Shown piece by piece: positions 52,910 through 63,684 of a DNA stretch of 64,000 nucleotides. The position numbers and the translations under genes were made by a program. The notes below the pieces were generated by a model, which saw only the letters and a list, made by a program, of their open reading frames with translations, was not told the DNA's origin and ran no database searches. Source of the DNA: Bacillota bacterium (GTDB taxonomy: Bacteria > Bacillota > Clostridia > Peptostreptococcales > Anaerovoracaceae); NCBI GenBank assembly GCA_017405645.1, contig JAFQZZ010000005.1, forward strand, positions 1 to 64,000, written 5' to 3'. The stretch's first letter is position 1; every line of letters begins with the position of its first letter.

Positions 52910-55759
52910 TCACTCTCCTGTTCCGGCTTCCAATGCTTCCAGATACTGCTGGAGTTCTTTCAGGTAATCGCCGTAAGCCGCCCAGTCGCCGTTTTTCTGG
53001 GCCTCCACGGCTTTATTGAATGCGTCGTTGGCTTTTTGTATCAGTTCTTCCTGGCTGCCGGCAACGGCACCGCTTTCCGCGGTCTCGCCTTCCGGCGGAG
53101 CCTCGCCGTTTTCAGCCGCCTCCACTTCCGCCGGGTCCACGTCGGTCTCGCCTACGTAGGCCAGTTCGCCGATCTCCCGTCCGAAAAGGGTCTTCAGGGC
53201 GTCCCCGAGGGTGGCTTCATAGGCGATGTTGTCGTTGAAGACCGCGATCACCCGCTTCACCTCCGGCAGGGAGGAATCGTTGTCCGCCTGCAGGTAGATG
53301 GGCTCCACGTACATCAGGGAGTCTTCCACCGGGATGACGAACATGTTGCCCCGGATATAGGTGGATCCCCGCTGGCTCCACAGGGAGAATTCCTTGGAGA
53401 TGTTGGGATCCTGGTCGATCTGGGCTTCCACCTGGGCCGGGCCGTAGACCGTCTTGCCCTTGGGCATCCGGTACAGCTTCAGTTCCCCGTAGTGGTCCCC
53501 GTCGCACCGGGCGATCATCATGCCGGTCATGTTGTTCTTGCTCACCGGCGTATAGGAGATGGTCAGCAGGAATTCCTCTTCCGTGCTGCCCGGCAGGCTC
53601 ATGATGAAGTAGTTGGAATCCATCTGGGTGGTTTCCTGGCCGTAGATTTCATTGGCGATGTCCCACTGGTCCTCGCCCTGGTAGAATACCCGGACGTCTT
53701 TCATGTGGTACTTCGTGTACATTTCCGCCTGGACCTCAAAGAGGGACTTGGGGTAACGGATGTGCTTGTACAGATCCTGGGGCATCTGGTCCACGCTCTT
53801 GAAGAGCTTCGGGAAGATCTTGGACATGGTCATGACCAGCGGATCTTCCGGATCCACGATGTAGTAATCCACGCTGCCGTCATAGGCGTTCACCACCACT
53901 TTCACGGAATTGCGGATATAGTTGAGCTGTTCCGTGTAGGGTTCCGTGTAGGGGTACCAGGAACTGGTGGTGTAGGCGTCGATCATCCAGTACAGCTGCC
54001 CGTCGTCCGAAACCACCATGTAGGGATCCGAATCGTAGGCCAGGTACGGAGCAATCTTCTGCACCCGGTCCTCGATGTTCCGGTCGATGAGGATCTTGGA
54101 ATCCGAAGAAATATTGGTGGAAACCAGGATCTTCATGCTGTGCTCCCGGATCGCGAAGAGAAGCCGGTTCAGCGGGTTCAGGTTGATGCCGGAATCCGCC
54201 TCATATTCCGTGTATACGTTGCTTTCCCCTAAGGGGTAGTCGAATTCTTTTTCATCGGTGTTGACGATGATGTAATGGTTCGTCATTTCCCCGAAGTAGA
54301 TCTCCGGCCGGGTCAGCTGGATCTCCGGCACCTGGGATTCCGGCGGGACGTTCTGGATCAGGATGTCCGGCTGGCCGGAGGCCGTGATGCTGTTCACCTT
54401 GGAAAGGGTGATGCCGTAGCCGTGGGTGTATTTCAGGTGCTTGGTGATCCACTGGGAGTTGATCCGTCCCTCGTCGATCTCACGGGCTGCCAGGAAGACC
54501 TGGGAATAATCCCCGTCCACCTGGTAGCGGTCCACGTCCACCCCGTGGAAGGAGTAGTACTGCTTGATGGACTGCCGCTGGTTATAGAACTGCTTCGTGG
54601 GGCCGAAGTCGTTGATGCGGATGTTCTCGAAGATCGCGCTGTTCTTCATGATATCCTCCGCCGTCAGGGAGTCGTCCGCCGCAAAGCTGCTTTCCTCTAT
54701 CTTGTCCAGGCCGTAGGCCGCCTGGGTCATTTCAATGTTATTCTGGATGTAGGGGCTTTCCTTGTTGATCTCATCCGGCGCCACCACAAAGTTCTGGACA
54801 ATGAGGGCCACACCGGTGCCCAGGACGAACACCGCGATCATGGCCACCGGGCCGATGGCCGCCAGTTTCACCTTTCTTTTGATGAACCCCAGGGAGAAGG
54901 TCACCGCCGTGACCGCTGCCAGGGCGATCAGGATCCGGTACATCCATAAGTAGATCTTCACATCCACATAACCGGCGCCGTAAACCACGCTGGACTGGTT
55001 CCCCGCGTTGTACAGGAGCGCGTACTGCTTCAGGAAGAAGCCTGCCGCCAGGGCCGCCAGGATGATGATTGCCAGAAGGATCACCTGACGCTGCCCGATC
55101 TGAAGCAGGGTCTTCCAGTTGGACGCCAGGAGATTTCTTCCCAGCATCCTGGGATCCGTCGGGCCCACGGTCTCCTGGCCTTCCGCCGCATCGGTGATGG
55201 CGGTATGGAAGCCCTTGGGCCGCTTCGCCCAGACCAGATAGGCGTACCAGATCAGCGTCACCAGGACCAGCCCCACGATCAGGGTCGTGGCCAGGGCGTA
55301 GATTTCGTTCGCCAGGGGCAGAACGAAGGTGTAGGTGCTGATATCGTTGCCGAACAGGGGGTCGTTCCTGCCGAACTTCGTCTTGTGGATCACGCTCATG
55401 ATCTCGTACCACAGGGTCGTGGTGGTCATCATGGTGAACAGGAAGGCCGCCACCGCCGCGATCAGCCAGGAAATCTTGTTTATCGCCGTGTCCTTGGCGT
55501 TGTAGGTGACCACATCCACCTTTTCGTCGTAATCCCGGTTAATGAACCGCAGGTACAACCAGACCAGCAGGGCCGTCACGATGAAGCAGGGGATCCCCAG
55601 CTTCAGCTGGCTCAGTAGTTTCGTCCAGAAGACGGAGGCGTACCCCAGGTCCCTGAACCATAAATAATCCGTGATAAAGGTGATCAGCACCCCCGCCAGG
55701 GCGGCGATCACCACCAGGGCGATCAGGACGCCTATGATCACTTTCGAACGTTTTTTCAT
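52910..55759 (-). CDS. UPF0182 family large membrane protein
   Basis: About 949 residues. The N-terminal third has seven hydrophobic helices with the family's DYLWFRDLGYASVFWTKL start. The remaining large extracytoplasmic domain has typical UPF0182 blocks (TYSPRPVSK-like SKNNMTGMMIARCDGDHYGELKLYRMPKG and GNMFVIPVEDSLMYVEPIYLQ). The C-terminal tail is Glu/Ala-rich. The function of the family is unknown. ATG 55759 follows AAAGGAG. It is the first gene of the operon, and glnA begins 4 bp after its stop. Confidence 0.93.
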   Translation of the reverse strand: MKKRSKVIIGVLIALVVIAALAGVLITFITDYLWFRDLGYASVFWTKLLSQLKLGIPCFIVTALLVWLYLRFINRDYDEKVDVVTYNAKDTAINKISWLIAAVAAFLFTMMTTTTLWYEIMSVIHKTKFGRNDPLFGNDISTYTFVLPLANEIYALATTLIVGLVLVTLIWYAYLVWAKRPKGFHTAITDAAEGQETVGPTDPRMLGRNLLASNWKTLLQIGQRQVILLAIIILAALAAGFFLKQYALLYNAGNQSSVVYGAGYVDVKIYLWMYRILIALAAVTAVTFSLGFIKRKVKLAAIGPVAMIAVFVLGTGVALIVQNFVVAPDEINKESPYIQNNIEMTQAAYGLDKIEESSFAADDSLTAEDIMKNSAIFENIRINDFGPTKQFYNQRQSIKQYYSFHGVDVDRYQVDGDYSQVFLAAREIDEGRINSQWITKHLKYTHGYGITLSKVNSITASGQPDILIQNVPPESQVPEIQLTRPEIYFGEMTNHYIIVNTDEKEFDYPLGESNVYTEYEADSGINLNPLNRLLFAIREHSMKILVSTNISSDSKILIDRNIEDRVQKIAPYLAYDSDPYMVVSDDGQLYWMIDAYTTSSWYPYTEPYTEQLNYIRNSVKVVVNAYDGSVDYYIVDPEDPLVMTMSKIFPKLFKSVDQMPQDLYKHIRYPKSLFEVQAEMYTKYHMKDVRVFYQGEDQWDIANEIYGQETTQMDSNYFIMSLPGSTEEEFLLTISYTPVSKNNMTGMMIARCDGDHYGELKLYRMPKGKTVYGPAQVEAQIDQDPNISKEFSLWSQRGSTYIRGNMFVIPVEDSLMYVEPIYLQADNDSSLPEVKRVIAVFNDNIAYEATLGDALKTLFGREIGELAYVGETDVDPAEVEAAENGEAPPEGETAESGAVAGSQEELIQKANDAFNKAVEAQKNGDWAAYGDYLKELQQYLEALEAGTGE

Positions 55760-55803
55760 TCTCTCTTCTCCTTTACTCCAATCCAAAAAAACCTTTACAC
55801 TCC

Positions 55804-55832
55804 ATTATATAACATTCCGGCTGGATTACCAA
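55804..55832 (-). promoter_or_regulatory. Promoter of the UPF0182-glnA-serS-DUF975 operon
   Basis: TTGGTA (55827-55832) and TATAAT (55804-55809), 17-bp spacer, on the minus strand. Confidence 0.65.
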
Positions 55833-55849
55833 CCATTTTTCGCTATAAT

Positions 55850-58800
55850 TCACCGGTACTCAAACCCCGGCAGGTCCTCGTCGAAGCCGCAGATGCTGCT
55901 GTAGGGGCAGTATTTGCAGGCCCGGTTGTCGGCGTCCACCCTCATGGGAGACACGGAGACTTTTCCTTCCGTAAAGTCCCGGGCGAAACCCTCCGCCGTG
56001 GTTCTGGCCTCCTGCAGCAGTTCCTCGAAGGCCGGCCGGTCCAGGGCCGAAAACTTCGAATTTCCCTTTACAGTGCCGTTGTTCAGCCTTCTCACCCGGA
56101 TGATGTCGGAGTACCCCGAGAATTCCTCGTCGATGGCCTCGATGATCTCCGGCTCGTTCACCACGATGCCGTCCATCCGGTAAGTCTTCCGGAATTCCTT
56201 CTCGATCAGGTCGGCGGCCCTTTCCGGATCCGCCAGCTGTTCCGGTTCCAGTCCGGCGGTGGGCTCCTTGATATGGAAGTAGAAGACCCCGGCCGGGCCC
56301 ACTTCCCGGTACCGCCTTTCCATCCCTTCCTTTGCCGCCAGCATGTACATCATCAGCTGCATCCGGTAGCCCTTCCGGATCTCCGGTTCGGAGACCGTGT
56401 CGGAGCCGGATTTGTAGTCGATGATCTTCAGAAGCGCCCTGCCGGGCTCCTCCGCGATATCGATCCGGTCGATCCGTCCCTCGATATACACCGGGGACCC
56501 GCTGTCTGGATTCAGCTCCAGGGCCGGAATGCTCCGGTCCTTTCCGAACGCCATTTCAAAATAGAAACGGCGGAATTTTCCTTTATTGATATGGTGCGCC
56601 ACCATCACGGCGGTCTTCTCGCAGATGCCCCGGACCCGGGACAGGCGGTACTCGCCCTCCGGTCCTTCGAAGAGCTGGCCCTGGCGGAAGTCCTCCGCCA
56701 CCTTTCCGGCGAATTCCCCCACCACGTTCCGGCAGAGTTTCTCGTCCGCCACACTCCAGCGGTTCCGCTCCGACATCTCCCGGGAGAACCGCATCAGGAT
56801 CTCGTGGAAGACGGTCCCCAGTTCCGGCGAGGACAGTTCGAAGGGCCGCTGCTCCTCCGCCCGCAGCCCGTAGCGCAGGAAATGGGCAAAGGGACACCGG
56901 GCATAGTTTTCCAGGGAGGTGGGGCTCATGCGGATCTCATCGCCGTAGAGGCCCCCGAAAAGCCCCGGTCCGATGGACTCAGGCGCGTTCCGGTAGTTTT
57001 CCCCCAGTTCCAGCAGTTCCAGCTGCCGGTCCTCTTCCGGATGCTGCTCCATATACTCCTTCCGGGCCTGCAGCAGGATCTGCGCCAGAGGGCCTTCCCG
57101 AATGGCTTCCACCTCCTGCGTCTCCAGTCCGGGGAAGATCCGGCGGATCCGTTCGATGAGCAGGGAAGGCTGCAGTTCCTCCTCGCCGCCCCGCAAATAG
57201 CTGATGATCAGGCGGTTCTGAGCCAGGGAAAAGGTCCGGTAGATCTCCAGTTTTTCCTGTTCCGGCCGGTGGCGGCCGGAAAGGCAGACCTCGCCCGCCA
57301 ATCCGTTCAGTTTTTCCTTTTCCCGGTCGTTCAGAATCCCGGGATCCGTTCCCCTCCGGGGAAGAACGCCTTCGTTGACCCCCAGCAGGAACAGGGCCTT
57401 CACGCCTTCCGGTCCGGACCGCTTGATGTCCGTCACCAGCACCTGGTCGATGGTGGTGGGGATCATCCGGATCTCCGTGGATTCCACCCCGGTCCGGAGA
57501 ATCTCAAAGAAAGCTTCCCGGGTGCAGGGAGCGTCTCCCAGCACTTCGGTCAGCTGCCCGAACAGCAGGGTAATCTTGTTCCAGAGCTGCACCGTCACGG
57601 CGGAATACTCCAGGTCCCCGGCTTCCTTCAGCCGGTCCGCATCCGCCTGGATCTTGTCCCCCAGCTGTGCCCGCTCCTGCAGGAAAGCGAAGAACGCCTC
57701 GCCGTACTGCCGGCCGGTCCCGCAGTCCGCCAGCCGCCGGTCCAGGTCCCCTTTCAGGTCCATCAGCTTTTCCCGGACTTCATTCAGCGCCTTCAGCTGC
57801 TCTTCCGCTTCCTCCGGTTCCATGCGGGTCCGGTCCAGCCGGGTGAACGCCTGCTCCCACCGCCAGCCTTCGCTGCCGTACCGGACCAGGTAATTCTCCA
57901 GTTTCTCCGCATCTTCGCGGGAAACCTCCGGGACCCCCGTGCTGAGGATCCTCAGAAATGCGTCCGTCCGCTGCTGCGGGGATTCCAGGTCGCACAGTCC
58001 CAGCAGGAACTGCATGTATTTATTGGTCACCGCCATGGTGCTCCGGCCGTCGAAATACCGGATGCCCGCCCGGCGGAAGATCCGCTGCAGCGAGGCTCTC
58101 CGTTCTTCCAGGTCATTGGCCGCCACGGCGATATCCCGGTATCTCAGGCCCTCTTCCCGGACCAGCCGGCAGATCTCGTCCGCCGCCCATTCCAGCTCCG
58201 TTTCCCGGTCTTCACAGGCCAGCAGTTCGATGTGCTCCGGCTTTCCCGCCCATTCCCGGCAGGGGAACCGGTACAGGTCCTCCGCGGCCCGGGCCAGGTC
58301 TTCCTCCCGGGGAATGCGGAACTCTTCGCCAATTTCTTCCATACGGAAGGCCTTTCCGGTCCGGCCGGCGATGCCCCGGATATCCGAGACCGTGGCCTCC
58401 AGGGGCGCAAATAGATTGTAAGCGGGATCGCCCGGCTTCACGTAGTGCATCACCACGTTCAGGGAAGCCGCTTTTTCCGCCAGGGCTTCCATCACGGAAA
58501 CCAGCCGCTTGGAGTAGAAGTCGAACCCCGTCACATAGACGGCCCACCCCTCAAAGGGCGCGGTCTGCCGGATCTCCCGGCAGAGCAGGGTCAGCTGGTC
58601 TTCCGTGTCCAGGTACCGTCCCTTCAGTTCTTCCTCGTAAGCCCGGTAGATCACGGCGGTGTCCGCCAGCTTCTTCTGCAGCAGTCCGCCGGCGGATCCG
58701 CTGCTCTCCGCCGCTTCTTCAATCGTTTCCGGGGAAGTCTCGAACTGCTTGAACTCCTGGATCATGTTCCCCATCATCCGGACGAACTCGCTTTGTTCGG

Positions 58801-59125
58801 CGGCAGGGGAGAATATGGTCAGCTTGTCCCGATTGTCCGACAGGACTTTCCGAAGCAGCATGGTCCGGCCCAGGTCGTCGATGTACTTCATCTCCAGGCC
58901 GCCGCCCCCCGTCAGCTTCGCAGCCATACGAGAAAAGCTCATGATCTGGAGATCCATGAGCCCTTCTGTCTGTAACACGGCAAATGCCTTTCGTTCCGTT
59001 TCCAGCGTATACTGATCCGGCACAATGACCAGGGCCTTTCCGCCTGCCCCTGTCCACTGCGCTGCCTGCGTAAAAATGTATTCCAGATGGTCGGTATCCG
59101 ACCGGCTGTAAAAAAGATTGATCAT
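55850..59125 (-). CDS. addB: AddB-type helicase-nuclease subunit
   Basis: 1091 residues, the B subunit of the AddAB recombination complex that processes double-strand breaks. The RecB-like nuclease motif IDYKSGSDTV (about 903) is present. Four cysteines suited to the AddB iron-sulfur staple are present, one in YARCPFAHF (about 742) and three in CKYCPYSSIC (about 1068). The N-terminus reads MINLFYSRSDTDHLEY, where AddB proteins commonly carry a GRxGSGKS-type Walker A, so the ATP site looks degenerate. The start at 59125 overlaps the HAD stop as ATGA; the longer frame is rejected. addA is not next to it. Confidence 0.88.
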   Translation of the reverse strand: MINLFYSRSDTDHLEYIFTQAAQWTGAGGKALVIVPDQYTLETERKAFAVLQTEGLMDLQIMSFSRMAAKLTGGGGLEMKYIDDLGRTMLLRKVLSDNRDKLTIFSPAAEQSEFVRMMGNMIQEFKQFETSPETIEEAAESSGSAGGLLQKKLADTAVIYRAYEEELKGRYLDTEDQLTLLCREIRQTAPFEGWAVYVTGFDFYSKRLVSVMEALAEKAASLNVVMHYVKPGDPAYNLFAPLEATVSDIRGIAGRTGKAFRMEEIGEEFRIPREEDLARAAEDLYRFPCREWAGKPEHIELLACEDRETELEWAADEICRLVREEGLRYRDIAVAANDLEERRASLQRIFRRAGIRYFDGRSTMAVTNKYMQFLLGLCDLESPQQRTDAFLRILSTGVPEVSREDAEKLENYLVRYGSEGWRWEQAFTRLDRTRMEPEEAEEQLKALNEVREKLMDLKGDLDRRLADCGTGRQYGEAFFAFLQERAQLGDKIQADADRLKEAGDLEYSAVTVQLWNKITLLFGQLTEVLGDAPCTREAFFEILRTGVESTEIRMIPTTIDQVLVTDIKRSGPEGVKALFLLGVNEGVLPRRGTDPGILNDREKEKLNGLAGEVCLSGRHRPEQEKLEIYRTFSLAQNRLIISYLRGGEEELQPSLLIERIRRIFPGLETQEVEAIREGPLAQILLQARKEYMEQHPEEDRQLELLELGENYRNAPESIGPGLFGGLYGDEIRMSPTSLENYARCPFAHFLRYGLRAEEQRPFELSSPELGTVFHEILMRFSREMSERNRWSVADEKLCRNVVGEFAGKVAEDFRQGQLFEGPEGEYRLSRVRGICEKTAVMVAHHINKGKFRRFYFEMAFGKDRSIPALELNPDSGSPVYIEGRIDRIDIAEEPGRALLKIIDYKSGSDTVSEPEIRKGYRMQLMMYMLAAKEGMERRYREVGPAGVFYFHIKEPTAGLEPEQLADPERAADLIEKEFRKTYRMDGIVVNEPEIIEAIDEEFSGYSDIIRVRRLNNGTVKGNSKFSALDRPAFEELLQEARTTAEGFARDFTEGKVSVSPMRVDADNRACKYCPYSSICGFDEDLPGFEYR

Positions 59126-59766
59126 CTGTCCGTTATCCATTTCAGTATTTCTTCCGGTGTTTTTGCCAGGAAGTCCGCCCGGACCGCCTGACGTTCCTCT
59201 TCCGGCATCACCGACCAGTCCACCAGGATCGACCGCACGCCGGCATTCCGCGCGCAAAGGATGTCGAAGCGGCTGTCCCCCAGCATCACGGCCTCCTCCG
59301 GCGACGCCCCCAGCTTTTCCAGGGTCACGTAAATGCATTCCGGGTCCGGCTTGTGCTTCATCAGATCATCCACCGTGGTGATGACGTCGAACTCCTCTTC
59401 CAGTCCGAATTTCCGGAGTCCCCGCACCGCGCTTTCCTTTACCCGGGAAGTCACCAGTGCGGTTTGGTAGCCCTTCGCCTTCAGCTGCCTTACCAGCTCG
59501 TCCATGCCGGGGAAGGGTTCGATCAGGGATTCGAAGCGGTCCATCTGGTAACTGCGGTACACTTCCACCGCTTCGTCCTCGTATTCCGCACCGAACACCC
59601 GGGCCATGGTGGTCCGCAGGGGTTCCCCGAAGGACCGGGTGATCACCGCCTCCTCTTCCTCCCGTCCCTGAAAGGTCCGGTAAGTGTGCTGGAAGCTGCG
59701 GATCACAATGCCGTTGGTATTGGCCAGGGTTCCGTCAAAATCGATCAGTACTGTCTTGATCCCCAT
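59122..59766 (-). CDS. HAD-superfamily phosphatase (PpaX/Gph-like)
   Basis: A 214-residue HAD-IA hydrolase. Motif I is DFDGTLANT, motif II is LVTSR, motif III is the lysine in MKHKPDP, and motif IV is LGDSRFD. The cap is of the helical type, as in pyrophosphatase PpaX and phosphoglycolate phosphatase. The substrate is not decided. It starts 2 bp after prfB and overlaps addB by 4 bp. Confidence 0.92.
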   Translation of the reverse strand: MGIKTVLIDFDGTLANTNGIVIRSFQHTYRTFQGREEEEAVITRSFGEPLRTTMARVFGAEYEDEAVEVYRSYQMDRFESLIEPFPGMDELVRQLKAKGYQTALVTSRVKESAVRGLRKFGLEEEFDVITTVDDLMKHKPDPECIYVTLEKLGASPEEAVMLGDSRFDILCARNAGVRSILVDWSVMPEEERQAVRADFLAKTPEEILKWITDR

Positions 59767-59768
59767 GA

Positions 59769-60876
59769 TTACTCCTTCGCCGAGGCCTTCAGTTTTTCAT
59801 TGATGAAATAGTCCAGGTCGCCGTCCATGACCGCCTGGACGTTGCCTACTTCCGCCCCGGTCCGGTGGTCCTTGACCATGGTGTAGGGGTGGAAGACGTA
59901 GGAGCGGATCTGGCTCCCCCAGGAGATCTGGCTGTAGTCTCCCTTGAGTTCATCGATTTTTTCCTTGTGCTCCCGCTGAACCAGTTCCAGCAGCCGGGCC
60001 TTCAGGATCTTCATGGCCACGTCCCGGTTCTGGTGCTGGGAGCGCTCGTTCTGGCAGGTCACCACGATGCCCGTGGGGATGTGGGTGATCCGCACCGCGG
60101 ATTCCGTCTTGTTGACGTGCTGTCCACCGGCGCCGCTGGCCCGGTAGACGTCGATCCGCAGGTCTTCCGGATCGATCTCCAGTTCGATCTCGTCGTCAAT
60201 CTCCGGCACCACGTCCAGGGATGCAAAGGAGGTGTGCCGCCGTCCCGAGGAATCATACGGGGAGATCCGCACGATCCGGTGGACGCCTTTTTCATTCTTC
60301 AGGTACCCGTAGGCGTATTCGCCCTCCACAAAGAAGGTGGCGCTCTTCACGCCCCCCTCCGGGTCGTCCTGATAGTCGATGGTCTTGACTTTATAGCCTT
60401 TCCGTTCCGCCCAGCGCAGGTACATCCGCACCAGCATCTCCGCCCAGTCCTGGGCGTCGGTGCCGCCGGAGCCGGCGTGGATGGAAATGATGGCGTTGTT
60501 GACGTCGTACTCCCCGGAAAGGAGCACCTTCACCGTCATATCGTCGATGTCCTTGTTCAGCTGCCGGTAGGTAGCTTCGATCTCCTCCAGCAGGGATTCG
60601 TCTTCCTCCTCCTCCGCCATCTGGATCAGGGTCTCCACGTCGGAGAATTCCTCCTCCAGGTGCGCATACTCCTGCAGCTTCACTTCAATGGACTTCTTTT
60701 CCTTCAGCAGTTTCTGGGCCGTCTCCTGGTCTTTCCAGAAATCCTCTGCCTCCGTCTTTTTTGCGATTTCTTTCAGTTTCTCCTCCAGACCGTCCCGGTC
60801 AAAGGGAAACACCCAATTCTTTGATGGATTTCTCTTTTTCGTCAAGTTCGTACTTGATCTGGTCGAGCTGTACCAT
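59769..60876 (-). CDS. prfB: Peptide chain release factor 2, with programmed +1 frameshift
   Basis: RF2 recognises UGA and UAA. Translation starts at ATG 60876 and reads 25 codons, ending GVSL. It then meets CTT TGA C (60804-60798), the classic prfB slippery stop. A +1 shift moves reading to GAC at 60800 and continues to 59769, giving about 368 residues. The zero-frame codons fit a normal RF2 N-terminus (MVQLDQIKYELDEKEK). The body shows SPYDSSGRRHTSF and the catalytic GGQ in GAGGQHVNKTESAVR. A strong upstream Shine-Dalgarno-like element is not obvious. It begins 2 bp after secA. Confidence 0.95.
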
Positions 60877-60878
60877 GT

Positions 60879-63635
60879 TTACACTTCCCTTCCGCAGCAG
60901 TTTTTATATTTCTTCCCGCTCCCGCAGGGGCAGGCGTCGTTTCGTCCCACTTTCGGAGTGGCCCGCCGGATGGTTTCCTGTTTCGGCAGGGATCCGGGGC
61001 TGTTGATGGGGCCGTCCAGCGGCGCTTCCACGCCCATGGCCTGGCTAGCCGCATCATCCACGAATTCCATCTTCACGGTGTTGGCTTCCTCCGTCACCAT
61101 TTCCTTCCGCTCCACGTGGGTGGTGATCGTGGCGTCGAAGCAATACCGGACCATGTCGTCCTTAATGCTCCGGACCATGTCGTTGAACATCTCGAAGCCT
61201 TCCTGGGCATAGGCCGCCGCCGGGTCCTGATGACCGATGGACCGCAGGCCGATACCCTGTTTCAGCTGATCCATGGCGTCGATGTGGTCGATCCACTTGG
61301 AATCCACGATCCGCAGCAGCAGACCCCGCTCCACTTCCCGCATCTGGTCTTCGCCCACTTCGGTCTCCTTGGCCTCGTAGATCTTTTCGAAGTCTTCCAT
61401 GATCCGGTCCTTGAGATCCTCCACGCCCATCTCCTCCACGTCCTCATAGTGGACGTCCGGGGTGTTGTGGCAGATCTTGTTGATGTTGTGCTGGAGCTCG
61501 TCCATGTCCCATTCTTCCTGGTACTTGGAGGCCAGGGTGGTGGTTTCCACGTATTCGCCCACCATTTCATCCAGCATGTTGAAGAGGTGTTCCCGGAGGT
61601 CCTCCCCGTCCAGCACCATGGCCCGCTCCTTGTAGATGACTTCCCTCTGCTTGGTCATGACGTTGTCGTACTGCAGGATGTATTTCCGGATGGAGAAGTT
61701 GCGCCCCTCCACCTTCTTCTGGGCGTTTTCGATGGTCCGGGTCAGCATGTTGGCCTCGATGGGCTCGTCTTCCTCCAGCCCCATCTTCTGGACCATGTTC
61801 TGGACCCGCTCCCCGCCGAAGAGCCGCATCAGCGGGTCTTCCAGGGACACGTAGAACCGGGAGGAACCCGGGTCTCCCTGACGGCCGGAACGGCCCCGCA
61901 GCTGGTTGTCCACCCGCCGGGATTCGTAACGCTCCGTACCGATGACGTGGAGTCCGCCGGCAGCCAGGACTTTTTCCTTTTCCTCCTGCCGCTCCTTCGT
62001 GTATTTTTCAAACAGGTCTTCGTAAACCTTCCGGGCCGCCACCAGATCCGGCTCGGTCACCGGGATCATGCTGGAGGCATAGGAAACGGTCTCGTCGTCG
62101 TAGCCTTTCTTCTTCATTTCCTGAGTAGCCAGGAATTCCGGATTCCCGCCCAGGATGATGTCGGTACCACGGCCCGCCATGTTGGTGGAGATGGTCACGG
62201 CATTGAACCGGCCCGCCTCCGCGATGATGGCGGCTTCCTTTTCGTGGTTCTTGGCGTTCAGCACGTTGTGCTTGATGCCCCGCTTGTCCAGGATTCGGCT
62301 GATCCGCTCGGAATTCTCGATGGAAATGGTCCCCACCAGGATCGGCTGGCCGGTGGCGTGGACTTCCATGATCTCATTGATGACAGCGGTGTACTTGCCC
62401 TTTTCCGTCGCATAGACCCGGTCGGGCAGGTCTTCCCGCATGACTTCCTTGTTGGTGGGGATGCTCACAACGTCCATGTTGTAGATCTCCCGGAATTCTT
62501 CTTCTTCCGTCTTGGCGGTACCGGTCATCCCGGCCAGTTTATCGTAACCGCGGAAGAGGTTCTGGATGGTGATGGTGGCCAGGGTCTTGGACTCCCGGCG
62601 GACCTTCAGGTTTTCCTTGGCTTCAATGGCCTGGTGCAGGCCTTCCGAATATCTTCTGCCGAACATCAGACGGCCGGTGATCTCGTCGACGATGATGATC
62701 TCCCCGTCCTTCACGATGTAGTCGATGTCCCGCTTCATCAGTTCCTTGGCCTTCAGGGCCTGGTTGATGTGGTGGTTGAGTTCCATGTTGTCCGGATCGG
62801 ACAGGTTCTCTACGTCAAAGCGGGCTTCCGCCTTGGCCACGCCTTCCTCCGTCAGGGAGACGTTCTTGTCCTTTTCGTCCACTTCGTAGTCCGTGTCCCG
62901 GCGCAGCTTCCGGACGAAATCCCGGGCGTCGACATACATGGAGGTGGAGTTGTCCCCTTCGCCGGAAATGATCAGCGGCGTACGGGCTTCGTCGATGAGG
63001 ACCGAGTCCACTTCGTCCACGATGGCGTAGTGGGCGCCCCGCTGGAGCCGGCGTTCCTTGGAGACCGCCATGTTGTCCCGCAGGTAGTCGAATCCGAATT
63101 CGTTGTTGGTGCCGTAGGTAATATCGCAGTTGTAAGCCGCCTGACGCTCCGCCATGGTCAGCCCGTTGACGATGCATCCCACGCTCATTCCAAGGTATTT
63201 GTAGATCTTTCCCATCCACTCCATGTCGCGTCGGGCCAGGTAATCGTTGACGGTGACCACGTGGACGCCCTTGCCTTCCAGGGCGTTCAGGTATACCGGC
63301 AGGGTCGCTACCAGAGTTTTACCTTCACCGGTCTTCATCTCGGCGATCTTGCCCTGATGGAGCACGATGCCGCCGATGAGCTGCACATGGAAGTGGCGCA
63401 TGCCCAGGGTCCGGACGGACGCTTCCCGGCAGACGGCGAAGGCTTCCGGCAGCAGGTCGTCCAGGGTCTCCCCTTCCGCCAGCCGCTGTTTGAATTCATC
63501 CGTCTTGGCCCTGAGTTCCTCGTGGGACAGGGCGTGGATCTCCGGTTCGAGGGCTTCGATCTCGTCCGCGATCCGGTCCAGTTTTTTCACTTCTTTCTCG
63601 TTTAAATCTCCGAATATTTTTTCTAATAATCCCAT
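60879..63635 (-). CDS. secA: Preprotein translocase ATPase SecA
   Basis: A 918-residue motor that drives proteins through SecYEG. It has Walker A ([12 protein letters not shown]), DEAD-type Walker B ([20 protein letters not shown]), the second nucleotide domain ([16 protein letters not shown]) and [11 protein letters not shown]. The C-terminal zinc finger ([13 protein letters not shown]) docks SecB or ribosomes. ATG 63635 follows GGAG. It is the second gene in an operon with prfB, HAD and addB. Confidence 0.98.
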   Translation of the reverse strand: MGLLEKIFGDLNEKEVKKLDRIADEIEALEPEIHALSHEELRAKTDEFKQRLAEGETLDDLLPEAFAVCREASVRTLGMRHFHVQLIGGIVLHQGKIAEMKTGEGKTLVATLPVYLNALEGKGVHVVTVNDYLARRDMEWMGKIYKYLGMSVGCIVNGLTMAERQAAYNCDITYGTNNEFGFDYLRDNMAVSKERRLQRGAHYAIVDEVDSVLIDEARTPLIISGEGDNSTSMYVDARDFVRKLRRDTDYEVDEKDKNVSLTEEGVAKAEARFDVENLSDPDNMELNHHINQALKAKELMKRDIDYIVKDGEIIIVDEITGRLMFGRRYSEGLHQAIEAKENLKVRRESKTLATITIQNLFRGYDKLAGMTGTAKTEEEEFREIYNMDVVSIPTNKEVMREDLPDRVYATEKGKYTAVINEIMEVHATGQPILVGTISIENSERISRILDKRGIKHNVLNAKNHEKEAAIIAEAGRFNAVTISTNMAGRGTDIILGGNPEFLATQEMKKKGYDDETVSYASSMIPVTEPDLVAARKVYEDLFEKYTKERQEEKEKVLAAGGLHVIGTERYESRRVDNQLRGRSGRQGDPGSSRFYVSLEDPLMRLFGGERVQNMVQKMGLEEDEPIEANMLTRTIENAQKKVEGRNFSIRKYILQYDNVMTKQREVIYKERAMVLDGEDLREHLFNMLDEMVGEYVETTTLASKYQEEWDMDELQHNINKICHNTPDVHYEDVEEMGVEDLKDRIMEDFEKIYEAKETEVGEDQMREVERGLLLRIVDSKWIDHIDAMDQLKQGIGLRSIGHQDPAAAYAQEGFEMFNDMVRSIKDDMVRYCFDATITTHVERKEMVTEEANTVKMEFVDDAASQAMGVEAPLDGPINSPGSLPKQETIRRATPKVGRNDACPCGSGKKYKNCCGREV

Positions 63636-63654
63636 TTTTCTCTCCATTTATTTT

Positions 63655-63680
63655 AAGGGCAGGCCGAACCGGCTGCCCTT
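63655..63680 (-). other. Hairpin between the 84-residue gene and secA
   Basis: Arms AAGGGCAG / CTGCCCTT with an inner CCG/CGG. No T-run follows, so it may stabilise RNA or partly attenuate and is not a clear terminator. Confidence 0.5.
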
Positions 63681-63684
63681 GAGG

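Noticed and set aside
59126-59338. Longer N-terminus for AddB
   Set aside because: It overlaps the HAD phosphatase gene in another frame, has shadow-like Gly/Arg composition, and the ATGA overlap at 59125 is a better start.
61116-63605. 829-residue plus-strand frame opposite secA
   Set aside because: Antisense shadow of secA in a GC-rich genome; the composition is not protein-like and there is no start signal.
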